Assembly: GCF_001766235.1 (NCBI RefSeq)
Contig: NZ_CP015164.1
Span: 1,411,501 to 1,475,500 of the forward strand
Direction: 5' to 3'
Length of the DNA stretch: 64,000 bases
Origin: Acetobacter ascendens
Lineage (GTDB): Bacteria; Pseudomonadota; Alphaproteobacteria; Acetobacterales; Acetobacteraceae
Notes under the pieces: generated by a model
The model's database searches: none
Seen by the model: the letters and a program-made list of their open reading frames with translations, nothing else
What the model was told of the DNA's origin: nothing
Shown: positions 18,321-29,569 of the stretch, one piece after another
Layout: every line of letters starts with the position of its first letter
Position numbering within the stretch: position 1 is the stretch's first letter
Translations under genes and position numbers: made by a program

Positions 18321-19508
18321 TTAGCCGAGTGTCTTAGCCGTATTTTTACGGTTAAGAACCTCCAGAACAGCTTCTGCTGCGGCATCGGCTGGCAGTTGGC
18401 CCTGTGGCCCTTCCAGCCCGTGCAAAACCGTAGCAAAGGCCTGTTTCTGGGTCTGTGCCACTTCCTTATCTTCAAACAGAATTTGCACTTCACGCGCCAG
18501 CACATCTGCGCGGCACTGTTCCTGCAAAAGTTCAGGCACAATGGCACGGCCAGCCAACAAGTTCACCATGGCGACAAATGGCACTTTAATAAGCCTGCGG
18601 GCAAAAAAAGCCGTTATGGGGTTAACCCTATACGTCACAGCCATTGGCACACCCGCCAAAGCCAGTTCCAACGTAGATGTGCCAGATTTGGTTAATGCAG
18701 CCCCAGCAGCAGCAAACGCATCATGCTTGTCATGAATATCCGTAACAATAACTGGCTTTACCGGCCAATCCTGCGTGGCGCGTTCCACTACACTTGCCAC
18801 CACCGGAGAAACCGGCACCACGGGCACCACGTCTGGCATGTTTTTTTTAAGCAGGCGCAACATCTGGCCAAAAACCGGCAACAAGCGCGGCGCTTCTGAA
18901 CGGCGGCTACCGGGCATTAATACCAGTATCTTGGCACTCTCTGGCAGACCATGACGATCACGAAAGCGGGCCGCATCACCATCCTTTGCGCCAGATTGTA
19001 AAACCGGGTGCCCTACAAAGCGGGTTTTTAGACCATGCTTACCAAAAAACTTTTCCTCAAAAGGTAAAAGGCACAACAATTCTTCCCACAGGCCGGGAAA
19101 CTCCTTCACCCTTTTCTGGCGCCATGCCCAAACCTGAGGTGCAACATAATGCACACGGGCAATACCCAAGCCGCTTATTTTTTTAAGAAGTCGGAGGGCA
19201 AAGCCAGGGCTATCTATAGTGATCACCAAATCCGGCTTTTGGGCTGCAATATCCTGCGCGGCCTCTTCCAGCCGAGCAGAAAGCTGGCGTACACGGGGCA
19301 AAACCTCCACCAATCCCATAACGGCCAGATCCCGCATGGGAAACAGGCTGACTAGCCCTTCCTCCTGCATACGCACACCCCCTACGCCTGCGAAGCGCAT
19401 ATTGGGCACGCGGGCGCGCAAGGCATGCATCAGGCGAGCGCCCAAGACATCACCGCTGGCCTCACCAGCCAGAATCCAGACAAGAGGAGAGGAAGAAGGA
19501 AAAACCAT
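18321..19508 (-). CDS. lpxB: Lipid-A-disaccharide synthase LpxB
   Basis: 395 residues, standard length. It condenses UDP-2,3-diacylglucosamine with lipid X to form the lipid A disaccharide at the inner membrane. Typical segments are LVWILAGEASGDVLGARLM, LVITIDSPGFALRLLKK, HYVAPQVWAWRQKRVK, LPFEEKFF, FVGHPVLQS, LMPGSRRSEAPRLLPVF and ALTKSGTSTLELALAGVPM. It stands alone here, without lpxA/lpxD/fabZ neighbours. ATG 19508 is divergent from the SulP gene over a 185-base gap. Confidence 0.95.
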   Translation of the reverse strand: MVFPSSSPLVWILAGEASGDVLGARLMHALRARVPNMRFAGVGGVRMQEEGLVSLFPMRDLAVMGLVEVLPRVRQLSARLEEAAQDIAAQKPDLVITIDSPGFALRLLKKISGLGIARVHYVAPQVWAWRQKRVKEFPGLWEELLCLLPFEEKFFGKHGLKTRFVGHPVLQSGAKDGDAARFRDRHGLPESAKILVLMPGSRRSEAPRLLPVFGQMLRLLKKNMPDVVPVVPVSPVVASVVERATQDWPVKPVIVTDIHDKHDAFAAAGAALTKSGTSTLELALAGVPMAVTYRVNPITAFFARRLIKVPFVAMVNLLAGRAIVPELLQEQCRADVLAREVQILFEDKEVAQTQKQAFATVLHGLEGPQGQLPADAAAEAVLEVLNRKNTAKTLG

Positions 19509-19693
19509 GCCTCACGCATAAAACGCAGCAACACAGAGCACAATCATCTTATCCGTGTAGCGCGGTAGGATAATCCCTGATAAGGCATGTATATCTTGCA
19601 AATAATGCCTCAAAAGTCTTTCCTGCCCCGAAACACTTTTGGTGCCCGATTAATGCGCCTTTTCACACTCAACTAAGGGACACCCAGTTTCTC

Positions 19694-21151
19694 GTGACAG
19701 TTAAAACCTATATTCATGAATGGACAGACCAGCCCGTCCGCAATGTTCTGGCTGGCATGGTAGGCACTTTTGCACTTATTCCAGAAGTTATCGCTTTTTC
19801 ATATGTGGCTGGGGTTGCGCCCTCTGTGGGGCTATTTGCCTCATTCGTTATCAGCATTGCCATTGCCATTACGGGTGGTAGGCCGGGCATGATTTCCGGG
19901 GCTGCTGGGTCTGTTGCTTTGGTTGCGGCAGAACTGGTGCATAGCCATGGCCTGCAATATCTGCTACTGGCTACATTATTGGCGGGTGCATTCCAGATTG
20001 TCTTTGGCATGCTGCGTTTGCAAAGCATGATGCGCTTTGTCTCGCGCGAGGTAGAAACCGGGTTTGTAAACGCGCTGGGTATTCTTATCTTTTCAGCACA
20101 GGTGCCGCAGATGTTGCATGTTACGTGGCATACATATGCGCTTATCGCGCTGGGGCTGGCTATTGTTTACCTCTTGCCACGCGTTACCACGGCTGTACCT
20201 TCCCCTTTAATCTGTATTCTTGTGCTTACAGGCATTACCTTTGCTGTTCCTATGCCTGTGCATGTGGTGTCTGATCTGGGTGATCTGCCTTCTGGCCTGC
20301 CGCATCTGACTTTGCCAGATGTGCCTTTTTCAGCAGAAACTTTTAAAATTGTGCTGCCATATGCGTTTGCTATGGCCATGGTGGGGCTTCTGGAATCCCT
20401 CATGACAGCCACTGTGGTGGATGAATTAACAGACACACACAGCAATAAACGCATGGAATGCACCGGGCTTGGTTTTTCCAACATCATGGTGGGGCTGTTT
20501 GGCGGTATGGCTGGTTGCGGTATGATTGGGCAGACAGTCGGCAACTTGCGTTATGGCGGCCGTGGCCGACTTTCTACCTTTACGGCTGGAGCATTTTTGC
20601 TGCTATTGCTGGTTGTGTTGCACCGCTTTGTTGCCCAAGTGCCTGTTGCCGCTCTGGTAGCCATTATGATTATGGTGTCTGTCAGCACATTTTCATGGTC
20701 TTCCCTGCGCGATTTGGTAAAGCACCCGCGCCTTTCTTCCACCGTTATGCTGGCAACAGTTTTGGTGGTGGTGTTAACGCATGATCTGGCAGCAGGCGTT
20801 GCTTGTGGTGTGCTGCTTAACGGGCTGTTCTTCTCTTTTCAGGTTATGAAACTTGTTCAGGTTAGCAGCACGTTTTCAGAAAACAGCAATACGCGCACCT
20901 ATTACGTGCATGGGCAAATCTTCTTTGCCTCTGCCAGTGTTCTTGCTGATGCCATAGATTTTCAGGATACAGCTTCAAACATCGTGATCGATCTTGAAGA
21001 CGCACATATCTGGGATATCAGCGCAGCAGACACGCTGGAAAAAATTGCATCCCGCCTGAAAACACGCGGAAAAACAGTTGCCATTATTCATGCAGATCAA
21101 CGTGCAGAAAAGCTTCTGGCCTCTTTGGGCCATGATACATTGCTAGCCTAA
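19694..21151 (+). CDS. SulP family anion transporter with STAS domain
   Basis: 485 residues. About 10-12 membrane helices cover residues 15-390, opening with ALIPEVIAFSYVAGVAPSVG (SulP consensus) and including ISGAAGSVALVAAEL. A cytoplasmic STAS domain follows (about 395-480, IVIDLEDAHIWDISAADTLE). SulP members carry sulfate, bicarbonate or dicarboxylates (family knowledge); the substrate is unknown here. The start is GTG 19694, with AAGGGA about 13 bases upstream. A strong terminator lies after the stop. Confidence 0.9.
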   Translation: MTVKTYIHEWTDQPVRNVLAGMVGTFALIPEVIAFSYVAGVAPSVGLFASFVISIAIAITGGRPGMISGAAGSVALVAAELVHSHGLQYLLLATLLAGAFQIVFGMLRLQSMMRFVSREVETGFVNALGILIFSAQVPQMLHVTWHTYALIALGLAIVYLLPRVTTAVPSPLICILVLTGITFAVPMPVHVVSDLGDLPSGLPHLTLPDVPFSAETFKIVLPYAFAMAMVGLLESLMTATVVDELTDTHSNKRMECTGLGFSNIMVGLFGGMAGCGMIGQTVGNLRYGGRGRLSTFTAGAFLLLLLVVLHRFVAQVPVAALVAIMIMVSVSTFSWSSLRDLVKHPRLSSTVMLATVLVVVLTHDLAAGVACGVLLNGLFFSFQVMKLVQVSSTFSENSNTRTYYVHGQIFFASASVLADAIDFQDTASNIVIDLEDAHIWDISAADTLEKIASRLKTRGKTVAIIHADQRAEKLLASLGHDTLLA

Positions 21152-21176
21152 ACAATTTACAAAACATAATGGCATT

Positions 21177-21216
21177 AAAAAAGGAGGCATGAGAGAACAT
21201 TCATGCCTCCTTTTTA
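21177..21216. terminator. Bidirectional intrinsic terminator (SulP gene / msrQ)
   Basis: A perfect 10-bp stem (21183-21192 with 21201-21210, GGAGGCATGA / TCATGCCTCC) with an 8-base loop is flanked by six A and five T. It serves two convergent genes. Confidence 0.92.
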
Positions 21217-21218
21217 TT

Positions 21219-21839
21219 TCAGTTTTTTTTAAGCCCCGGCTTTGGCACAAACCGCAAACCCAGCACACATGCCGCTACGGCTGCATATACAAAAGGTTCA
21301 ATGTACCACTGCTTGAATGCAATGGCGTAATGGATACACGCCAGAACCATGGCAACATAAACCAGACGGTGCAAACGCGCCCATTTTTTACCAAGTTGTA
21401 TAATAGATTTGCGCGTGGATGTTGCTGCCAAAACCGCCAGAATAGAAAACGCTATCAGCCCGAAGGTGAGGAATGGACGCGTTAAAAAATCTTTCCATAT
21501 CCGCTGGATATCAAACCCGCGTGCCCACCAAAAGTAGAGCGTAACGTGCAAAGCTGCATAACTGAAAGCCAGCAGACCAAGCGGGCGACGATAAACCATT
21601 AAATCAATTTTCAAAAACCGTTTGAGTGGTGAAATCATAAGTGAGACAAGCAAAAACCGAAACGCATAACGCCCAAATTCATGCAAACATGTCTTGAATG
21701 GATTTGGCCCCAGATCACCCGAAAAAGCACCCGCCAGATAAGATACGGCTGGCAGCATGAACAACACATACAGCAATACCTGCCGCGTAAGGGGAGAGAG
21801 GCGAAACCGCCGGCTTCGGTCTGGGGTGGGCGATGGCAT
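21219..21839 (-). CDS. msrQ: MsrQ-like heme-binding membrane subunit of methionine sulfoxide reductase
   Basis: 206 residues, about six membrane helices, ferric-reductase-like fold. Features seen: TGRYAFRFLLVSLMISPLKR-like block (GRYAFRFLLVSLMISPLKRF), RRPLGLLAFSYAALHVTLYF and LHRLVYVAMVLACIHY, containing the His pairs expected to bind b-type heme. MsrQ passes electrons from the respiratory chain to MsrP, a periplasmic molybdoenzyme that repairs oxidised methionine (family knowledge). No msrP is adjacent, which is unusual. ATG 21839 follows a 225-base divergent promoter region. Confidence 0.88.
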   Translation of the reverse strand: MPSPTPDRSRRFRLSPLTRQVLLYVLFMLPAVSYLAGAFSGDLGPNPFKTCLHEFGRYAFRFLLVSLMISPLKRFLKIDLMVYRRPLGLLAFSYAALHVTLYFWWARGFDIQRIWKDFLTRPFLTFGLIAFSILAVLAATSTRKSIIQLGKKWARLHRLVYVAMVLACIHYAIAFKQWYIEPFVYAAVAACVLGLRFVPKPGLKKN

Positions 21840-22064
21840 TGGGTTTTCTGTTCTCCGCTGTTTAAAGCACTGCAGCCACGCATGCTGAGTGCATGATTAC
21901 ACTTACAAAATCAGCCTTATTGCGCAAGAATACTGTGCAATCGTAACAAATTACGCAACGCCCAGACACGTAAACGCGAACAGTGTTCCCCAAACCTGCC
22001 CAAGACATATCTTGTTATTCAGGTTTATAATTCTGTGAATACAAATCAAAAAGGTTCATTCAGC

Positions 22065-22940
22065 ATGACAACTCAGCAGACTATTGGTTTCATTGGGTTT
22101 GGTGCCATGGCCAGCCGCATGGCCGCTCATCTGGAAAAAGCCGGATATGCCACCCTTGCCTATACTCCTTCTGGCAAGGGTGGTGATGGCGTAACCCATT
22201 TTCTACCTACTCCAGCAGAAGTTGCCAGCAAAGCAGATATTGTTTTGGCCTGCGTACCGGATGACGAGGCCCTTGCCGCCAGCATGTATGGGCCGCAAGG
22301 CGTTCTGGCCGGCATAAAAGCAGATAGTTTACTGCTGAACACTAGCTCTGTTTCTCCAGAAGCCGCAGATGCCCTGCAAAAGGCTGGGCAGGAAAAAAAG
22401 ATTTGCGTCATAGATTGTCCGGTATCTGGCAGCACGCCAGAAGCAGCTTCGGCCAGTCTGGTTATTCTCGCCGGTGGGGATGATGCCGCTATTGCACGCG
22501 CCCAGCCCATTTTTGATAAAATTGGCCGCATTACCATTCATGCTGGGCCATCTGGCAGCGGGGCACGTCTTAAGCTGGTTATCAATGGCATTATGGGGGC
22601 CGGGCTGGCTGCTGTGGCAGAAGGCATAGCTTACGGACTGGCTGCCGGGCTGGACCGTTCTATGCTGTTTGATGCGTTGGATGAAATGGCTGTTATTTCT
22701 CCGCATCACAAGCGCAAGATCAAGATGGCCAAGGCAGGAGATTTCTCTCCTCAGTTCCCTGCCCGCCTTATGCAAAAAGATATGCGCCTGCTGATGGATG
22801 CCGCAGCCCGCCTAGCTGTGCCCGCACCTACGCTGGCAGCCGTAACGCAACAACTTTCCCTTGCCCGCCGTGCGGCAGAAGATGCTGATTATTCGGTTCT
22901 GATTGGCGTTATGGAAAAAATTGTAGCCAACGACGCCTGA
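22065..22940 (+). CDS. NAD(P)-dependent beta-hydroxyacid dehydrogenase
   Basis: 291 residues from ATG 22065 (AAGG about 11 bases upstream; an earlier in-frame GTG at 22035 adds ten residues before the fold and is less likely). The Rossmann start is GFIGFGAMASRMAAHL, followed by the 3-hydroxyisobutyrate dehydrogenase pattern: LNTSSVSPEAAD, VIDCPVSGSTPEA and GSGARLKLVINGIMGAGLAA. The catalytic Lys is expected in the last block. Members oxidise 3-hydroxyisobutyrate, tartronate semialdehyde, glyoxylate and similar; the substrate is unknown. The last 52 bases overlap the convergent squalene-synthase-like gene. Confidence 0.87.
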   Translation: MTTQQTIGFIGFGAMASRMAAHLEKAGYATLAYTPSGKGGDGVTHFLPTPAEVASKADIVLACVPDDEALAASMYGPQGVLAGIKADSLLLNTSSVSPEAADALQKAGQEKKICVIDCPVSGSTPEAASASLVILAGGDDAAIARAQPIFDKIGRITIHAGPSGSGARLKLVINGIMGAGLAAVAEGIAYGLAAGLDRSMLFDALDEMAVISPHHKRKIKMAKAGDFSPQFPARLMQKDMRLLMDAAARLAVPAPTLAAVTQQLSLARRAAEDADYSVLIGVMEKIVANDA

Positions 22941-23743
22941 ATACCGGCATGGCACACAGCAAGCCTGTCCCCTATTCCACGGGGCAGGCCAGCTTGCTCG
23001 CTCCCACGTGCCAGATCACGCTTTGCCAATACGACCGGTAACACGGCTTTACGGCATCGAGGCTCCAAAGCCTCAAAATGACATTCTTGCAGAAATGTCT
23101 TTCCAACCTGTCTTAATTGCTCCTGCGTGCCGGGGAACAAAAAACGGCCACTCCCTGCAAGCAATGGCCAATGCCGCAGCATGGTGCCCGCCCCGTAAGC
23201 TGCCCCTCCGGCTGCCAAACGTTGCAGCGTAACTTCATCGTGCACACCTAGCAGCTCTCCGATCGCTTGCTGGAAGGTACCGGCGCCATCACGCATCATT
23301 AGCATCCAGTGCTCTACATCTTGTGCTGCTTCCAGCTCCATTTCCCGCGCAGCAACCATTCTCAGGCATGTATCACGTTGCACTTGGCCAGATTGCACAA
23401 GCGCCATAAGTGCTGGAGCCAAAATATGTTCTGGCTTACGCTGCCCTTCCAACACCTCTCGCCACCATTGCAGGCGAATATATCCAGCCATTGGCCCTGC
23501 CACAGCAACGGAACGAGCGGGCGCCAAAGCGCGAATCAGTTCATTATGAAAAGCCAGAAGAACATAAGCGGCATGACGCACAGATGAGGGCAAAAACCAC
23601 AGGCACAACGCCCGATCTGGGTCTGCCTGCACAGCTTTTTGCACCTCCATTGCAAGAGGCTGATGTTCCTGCGCCGCCATTAACCCCAGTGTCTCCCTAA
23701 CCCAAACGTAGCTTAATGTGCGGGAAACCCGTGCATGGTTCAT
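22889..23743 (-). CDS. Squalene/phytoene synthase-like protein (NDUFAF6-type), probably non-catalytic
   Basis: 284 residues with the all-helical trans-isoprenyl fold pattern (RALCLWFLPSSVRHAAYVLL, GYIRLQWWREVLEG, GAGTFQQAIGELLG). The two Asp-rich diphosphate-binding motifs of real squalene or phytoene synthases are absent: the first is replaced by LAFHNELIRALAPARS, and the second region reads VLAKRDLARGS. That matches the family that includes mitochondrial NDUFAF6, a complex I assembly factor (family knowledge). It is not a hopanoid HpnC/D pair. ATG 23743; the 3' end overlaps the convergent dehydrogenase by 52 bases. Confidence 0.78.
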   Translation of the reverse strand: MNHARVSRTLSYVWVRETLGLMAAQEHQPLAMEVQKAVQADPDRALCLWFLPSSVRHAAYVLLAFHNELIRALAPARSVAVAGPMAGYIRLQWWREVLEGQRKPEHILAPALMALVQSGQVQRDTCLRMVAAREMELEAAQDVEHWMLMMRDGAGTFQQAIGELLGVHDEVTLQRLAAGGAAYGAGTMLRHWPLLAGSGRFLFPGTQEQLRQVGKTFLQECHFEALEPRCRKAVLPVVLAKRDLARGSEQAGLPRGIGDRLAVCHAGIQASLATIFSITPIRTE

Positions 23744-23853
23744 GCGTTTGAATGGTCCCGCTTTCCTAACGGAAGGCCCTCATATTACGCCCTGCTGGCA
23801 AGGCAAGTTTCCGTGAGTATGGCTGCGCAAGGCACTTGTCATGCGCCTTTCCC

Positions 23854-23882
23854 TTGACGCATCTGCCCCGCGCCCATAGCTC
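23854..23882 (+). promoter_or_regulatory. Possible sigma-70-type promoter of sodB
   Basis: TTGACG at 23854-23859 and TAGCTC at 23877-23882 are separated by 17 bases, about 55 bases before the sodB ATG. The -10 box is weak. Prediction only. Confidence 0.35.
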
Positions 23883-23937
23883 TGGAACTCAGGTGTGTTC
23901 CCTCACACGCCCCGCCTTTAGAATACGGAGTATTAAA

Positions 23938-24546
23938 ATGGCTTTTGAACTGCCTGCCCTCCCCTTTGCTCCCACCGCACTCGCCCCACGTGGCATGTGC
24001 CCAGAAACGCTTGAATACCATCATGGCAAGCATCATCTGGCCTACGTCAACACCCTGAACAAGCTGCTGGAAGACAAGCCCGAATTTCAGGGCAAGTCTT
24101 TGGAAGAAATCATTCTGGCAGCTCACGGCAAAGCAGACCTGACAGGCCTGTTCAACAATGCCGGCCAGCATTGGAACCATTCCTTTTTCTGGAACTGCCT
24201 CTCCCCCAATGGCGGTGTGATGCCAGAAAAGCTGGCTGCAAAAATTGCCAGCGATTTCGGCAGCATTGACACCTTTAAGGAAGAATTCCGCAAGGCTGCT
24301 GTTTCTCAGTTTGGTTCTGGTTGGGCATGGCTGGTTCTGGGTAAAGATGGCAAGCTGGCTATCACCAAAACCCCTAACGGCACCAACCCGCTGGCCGAAG
24401 GCCAGGGCAAAGCCCTGCTGACCGTGGACGTGTGGGAACATTCCTACTACCTGGATTTCCGCAACCGTCGTCCGGACTATGTCACCAACTTCCTGGACAA
24501 GCTGGCGAATTATGAATTCGCTGAAGCCCAGCTGAACGCGGCATAA
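23938..24546 (+). CDS. sodB: Superoxide dismutase, Fe/Mn family
   Basis: 202 residues from ATG 23938, preceded by ACGGAG; longer in-frame starts are not supported. It dismutates superoxide in the cytoplasm. Metal ligands are visible: His28 (LEYHHGKHH), a His in NNAGQHWNHSFFW, and Asp/His in the DVWEHSYYLDFRNRRPDYV signature. The residues near the metal do not settle Fe versus Mn by eye; the overall form resembles alphaproteobacterial Fe-SOD. A strong terminator follows. Confidence 0.95.
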   Translation: MAFELPALPFAPTALAPRGMCPETLEYHHGKHHLAYVNTLNKLLEDKPEFQGKSLEEIILAAHGKADLTGLFNNAGQHWNHSFFWNCLSPNGGVMPEKLAAKIASDFGSIDTFKEEFRKAAVSQFGSGWAWLVLGKDGKLAITKTPNGTNPLAEGQGKALLTVDVWEHSYYLDFRNRRPDYVTNFLDKLANYEFAEAQLNAA

Positions 24547-24570
24547 GTTTTTCCTTATAGGGAAAACACA

Positions 24571-24603
24571 AAAGGCAGCACCTTAACGGGTGCTGCCTTT
24601 TTT
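24571..24603 (+). terminator. Intrinsic terminator of sodB
   Basis: A 9-bp perfect stem (GGCAGCACC 24574-24582 / GGTGCTGCC 24589-24597) with a 6-base loop, followed by a T-run (with A-rich DNA upstream). Confidence 0.92.
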
Positions 24604-24678
24604 ATTGGAAACCGTGCCATTTCAAGGATGTTCTGCCTGCACCACTTACCACCTATGCACGAAAACGTATCACGCCCC

Positions 24679-24709
24679 CTTGATTGTCTCTCTCAACATT
24701 CCAATCTCA
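24679..24709 (+). promoter_or_regulatory. Possible sigma-32 heat-shock promoter of clpB
   Basis: CTTGAT at 24679-24684 preceded by CCCC, a 16-base spacer and CCAATCTCA at 24701-24709 resemble the sigma-32 boxes (CTTGAA and CCCCATNTA). The site lies about 115 bases before the clpB ATG, and clpB is a classic sigma-32 target (established for enterobacteria; inferred here). Confidence 0.4.
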
Positions 24710-24739
24710 ATTTATGAAGAATGAGACCACGCTGACATT

Positions 24740-24783
24740 GCCTGCATGGGATGCCGGCAGGGCCTGCATGGGATGCCAGCAGG
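24740..24783 (+). repeat. 22-bp tandem duplication in the clpB leader
   Basis: Two adjacent 22-bp units, beginning GCCTGCATGGGATGCC, at 24740-24761 and 24762-24783, differ at a single base; a partial third unit (GCCT) follows. It lies in the 5' untranslated leader between the proposed promoter and the clpB start. Confidence 0.9.
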
Positions 24784-24824
24784 GCCTTCAGTCGCCTGAT
24801 GTAAAAGGGACAAGAGGGATTATA

Positions 24825-27440
<2,616 letters not shown>

Positions 27441-27469
27441 TTTCTGCCTTTGCAGAGTGTGTTACACAA

Positions 27470-27502
27470 AACGGGAAGGCCCAGTGCCTTCCCGTTTTTT
27501 AT
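27470..27502 (+). terminator. Intrinsic terminator of clpB
   Basis: An 11-bp perfect stem (27471-27481 AACGGGAAGGC / 27487-27497 GCCTTCCCGTT) with a five-base loop and a T-run. Confidence 0.93.
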
Positions 27503-27529
27503 GAAACTTGGTTATAGAAGGACTACAGA

Positions 27530-28162
27530 ATGTCGGAACCTGTTTGGCTGGTATGGGCCAGAGAAATTCAGGCCATTGCCCAGACAGGGCTTACCTATGT
27601 GCAAGACCCGTTCGATAAAGAACGCTATGAAATGCTGCATAATTTGGCCGCACAAATGATGGCCGAAAGCAGCAATGTCGATGTGCAGAAAATAGAAAAC
27701 CTGTTTAGCCAGCAATCTGGTTACGCCACCCCCAAGCTGGAAGTGCGTGTTGGTGTTTTTGATGCGCAAAACCGCCTGCTGATGGTGCGCGAAGTGCTGG
27801 ACAGCAACCGCTGGACCGTGCCCGGCGGCTGGACTGATGTGAACCTGACAGCATCTGAATGTGCAGCCAAAGAAGTATGGGAAGAAACTGGCTATACAGT
27901 GCAGATTACCAAATTGGCCATGGCGCTGGATCGGGCACGCCAAGGGCATATGCCACCAGAACCTTTTTCTATCACCAAGCTGTTCTTTCTGGGGGAAATA
28001 ACTGGGGGTGAAGCAACCACCAGTATTGAAACAAGCGAGGTTGGTTTTTTTGCGCAGGAGAATATCCCGCAGGACATTTCAACCGGACGGATTACACCGC
28101 ACGAAATAGCCCGGCTTTTTGCACATCATACAAATCCGGAACTGCCTACAGATTTTGACTGA
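27530..28162 (+). CDS. Nudix hydrolase with N-terminal Nudix_N-type domain
   Basis: 210 residues. An N-terminal helical region (LVWAREIQAIAQTGLTYVQD, FDKERYEMLHNLAAQMMAE) is typical of ADP-ribose pyrophosphatase-like Nudix proteins carrying a Nudix_N domain. The Nudix helix core EVWEETG is intact, but the consensus first Glu is Leu (GGWTDVNLTASE) and the Arg is Lys, so the box is degenerate at two positions. Members cleave nucleoside diphosphates linked to another moiety; the substrate is unknown. ATG 27530. A terminator shared with hflX follows directly. Confidence 0.85.
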   Translation: MSEPVWLVWAREIQAIAQTGLTYVQDPFDKERYEMLHNLAAQMMAESSNVDVQKIENLFSQQSGYATPKLEVRVGVFDAQNRLLMVREVLDSNRWTVPGGWTDVNLTASECAAKEVWEETGYTVQITKLAMALDRARQGHMPPEPFSITKLFFLGEITGGEATTSIETSEVGFFAQENIPQDISTGRITPHEIARLFAHHTNPELPTDFD

Positions 28163-28170
28163 ATAAGAAG

Positions 28171-28224
28171 TCTGACATCAGGATAGATATTCTCAAAATC
28201 CTGATGTCAGAGCTTTTCTTTTTT
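28171..28224. terminator. Intrinsic terminator between the Nudix gene and hflX
   Basis: A 14-bp perfect inverted repeat (28171-28184 TCTGACATCAGGAT with 28198-28211) and a T-rich tract (CTTTTCTTTTTT) on the right. It serves plus-strand transcripts and may also stop hflX transcripts. Confidence 0.88.
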
Positions 28225-29569
28225 AAGCAATCATCGGTTGGATGTGGGAAAACTGACGCTCAAACCGCGCACGGTCTTCTGTTGAAAGACGAACCGTAAT
28301 ATCTGTCTGTTCATCCTTGTCTTCCCGCGCGACCACTTCGCCGTGCTGGTAAAGCCAAGCTGAGGCTGCTCCGTCTGCCAGCGGCAAACAATAGCGCACC
28401 GTTTCCATCCCTTGGGTAATACGCGCATCAATACGCGCCAGAAGTGTTTCCAGCCCCTCCCCCGTAATGGCGGAAATGGCAATGGTATCTTCTGTTTGTG
28501 GAATAGCTTCGGGGCCACCCAGCAGATCAACCTTGTTCAGCACTTCAATGATGCGTTCCGGCCAATCCTGTTCCAGCATGTCATCCTTTGCCATGCCTTC
28601 CAGAACGCCCAGCACATCTTTTTTCTGGGATGCGCTGTCTGGATGCGCCACATCGCGCACATGCAGGATAATATCTGCCTCTGCCACTTCTTCCAACGTG
28701 GCACGGAAGGCTGCAATCAGTTCCGTTGGCAGATCACTGATAAATCCTACCGTGTCAGACAGAATAACCCTGCGGCCAGAGGGCAGATCAATCGCACGCA
28801 TGGTGGGGTCTAGCGTCGCAAAAAGCTGGTCCTGCGCATATACGGTGGCACCAGTTAGCGCATTGAACAGTGTGGATTTACCTGCGTTGGTATAGCCCAC
28901 CAAAGCCACCACCGGAAAAGGCACGCGCTTACGCGCCTGCCGGTGCAAGCCACGTGTGCGCCGCACTTGCTCCAGATCTTTTTTAAGCCGCACGATACGA
29001 TCACCGATCATACGCCGGTCAGCTTCAATCTGGGTTTCACCGGGGCCACCAAGAAAGCCAAAGCCACCACGCTGGCGTTCAAGATGGGTCCACAACCGCA
29101 CAAGGCGGGAACGCTGATATTCCAGATGCGCAAGTTCAACCTGCAAAGTGCCTTCTTTTGTGGCGGCACGGGCACCAAAAATATCCAGAATAAGGCCGGT
29201 ACGATCTATAACCTTACAACCGCACTCTGTTTCCAGATTACGCTGCTGGGCTGGGCTGAGCTTTGCATCCACCACCACCACATCAACCTGATCTGCCTTA
29301 ACGGCAATACGCAGGGAATCTACCTGCCCCTTGCCTAACAAAGTGGCGGAACGTCTGCTGCGCAGAAGCAATACATCCTTGCGCACAATAACCAGCCCAA
29401 TAGAGGCTGTAAGCCCCACGGCTTCTTCCAACCGTGCTTCTGCGGCCCGCACATCCTGCCCATGAGCAGAACGCTCCCACGGCAGAATAACTGCCGCACG
29501 GGTTGCTACTTTCTTTTTCTTTTCAGAGAAACTCGTCGCCAAGAGAAAGGTCCCTGTCTGCCTGCGCAT
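28223..29569 (-). CDS. hflX: Ribosome-associated GTPase HflX
   Basis: 448 residues. An N-terminal HflX domain ([20 protein letters not shown]...), a Gly-rich GGLGGP-like linker ([20 protein letters not shown]), then a GTPase domain with P-loop [29 protein letters not shown] and NKVD. HflX splits stalled or 100S ribosomes under stress (family knowledge). The first 47 bases overlap the 3' end of hfq in another frame, so translational coupling is likely; a TTG ten codons downstream is an alternative start. Last gene of the ntr-hfq operon. Confidence 0.93.
   Translation of the reverse strand: MRRQTGTFLLATSFSEKKKKVATRAAVILPWERSAHGQDVRAAEARLEEAVGLTASIGLVIVRKDVLLLRSRRSATLLGKGQVDSLRIAVKADQVDVVVVDAKLSPAQQRNLETECGCKVIDRTGLILDIFGARAATKEGTLQVELAHLEYQRSRLVRLWTHLERQRGGFGFLGGPGETQIEADRRMIGDRIVRLKKDLEQVRRTRGLHRQARKRVPFPVVALVGYTNAGKSTLFNALTGATVYAQDQLFATLDPTMRAIDLPSGRRVILSDTVGFISDLPTELIAAFRATLEEVAEADIILHVRDVAHPDSASQKKDVLGVLEGMAKDDMLEQDWPERIIEVLNKVDLLGGPEAIPQTEDTIAISAITGEGLETLLARIDARITQGMETVRYCLPLADGAASAWLYQHGEVVAREDKDEQTDITVRLSTEDRARFERQFSHIQPMIA

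Noticed and set aside
22962-22992. Hairpin GCCTGTCCC / GGGGCAGGC
   Set aside because: Lies inside the coding sequence of the squalene-synthase-like gene and has no T-run.
23836-23937. In-frame upstream extension of sodB
   Set aside because: ATG 23938 has an SD and matches the family's N-terminus; the extension overlaps the probable promoter.
24684-24824. In-frame upstream extension of clpB
   Set aside because: No SD, contains the leader tandem repeat, and the family starts at the SD-preceded ATG 24825.
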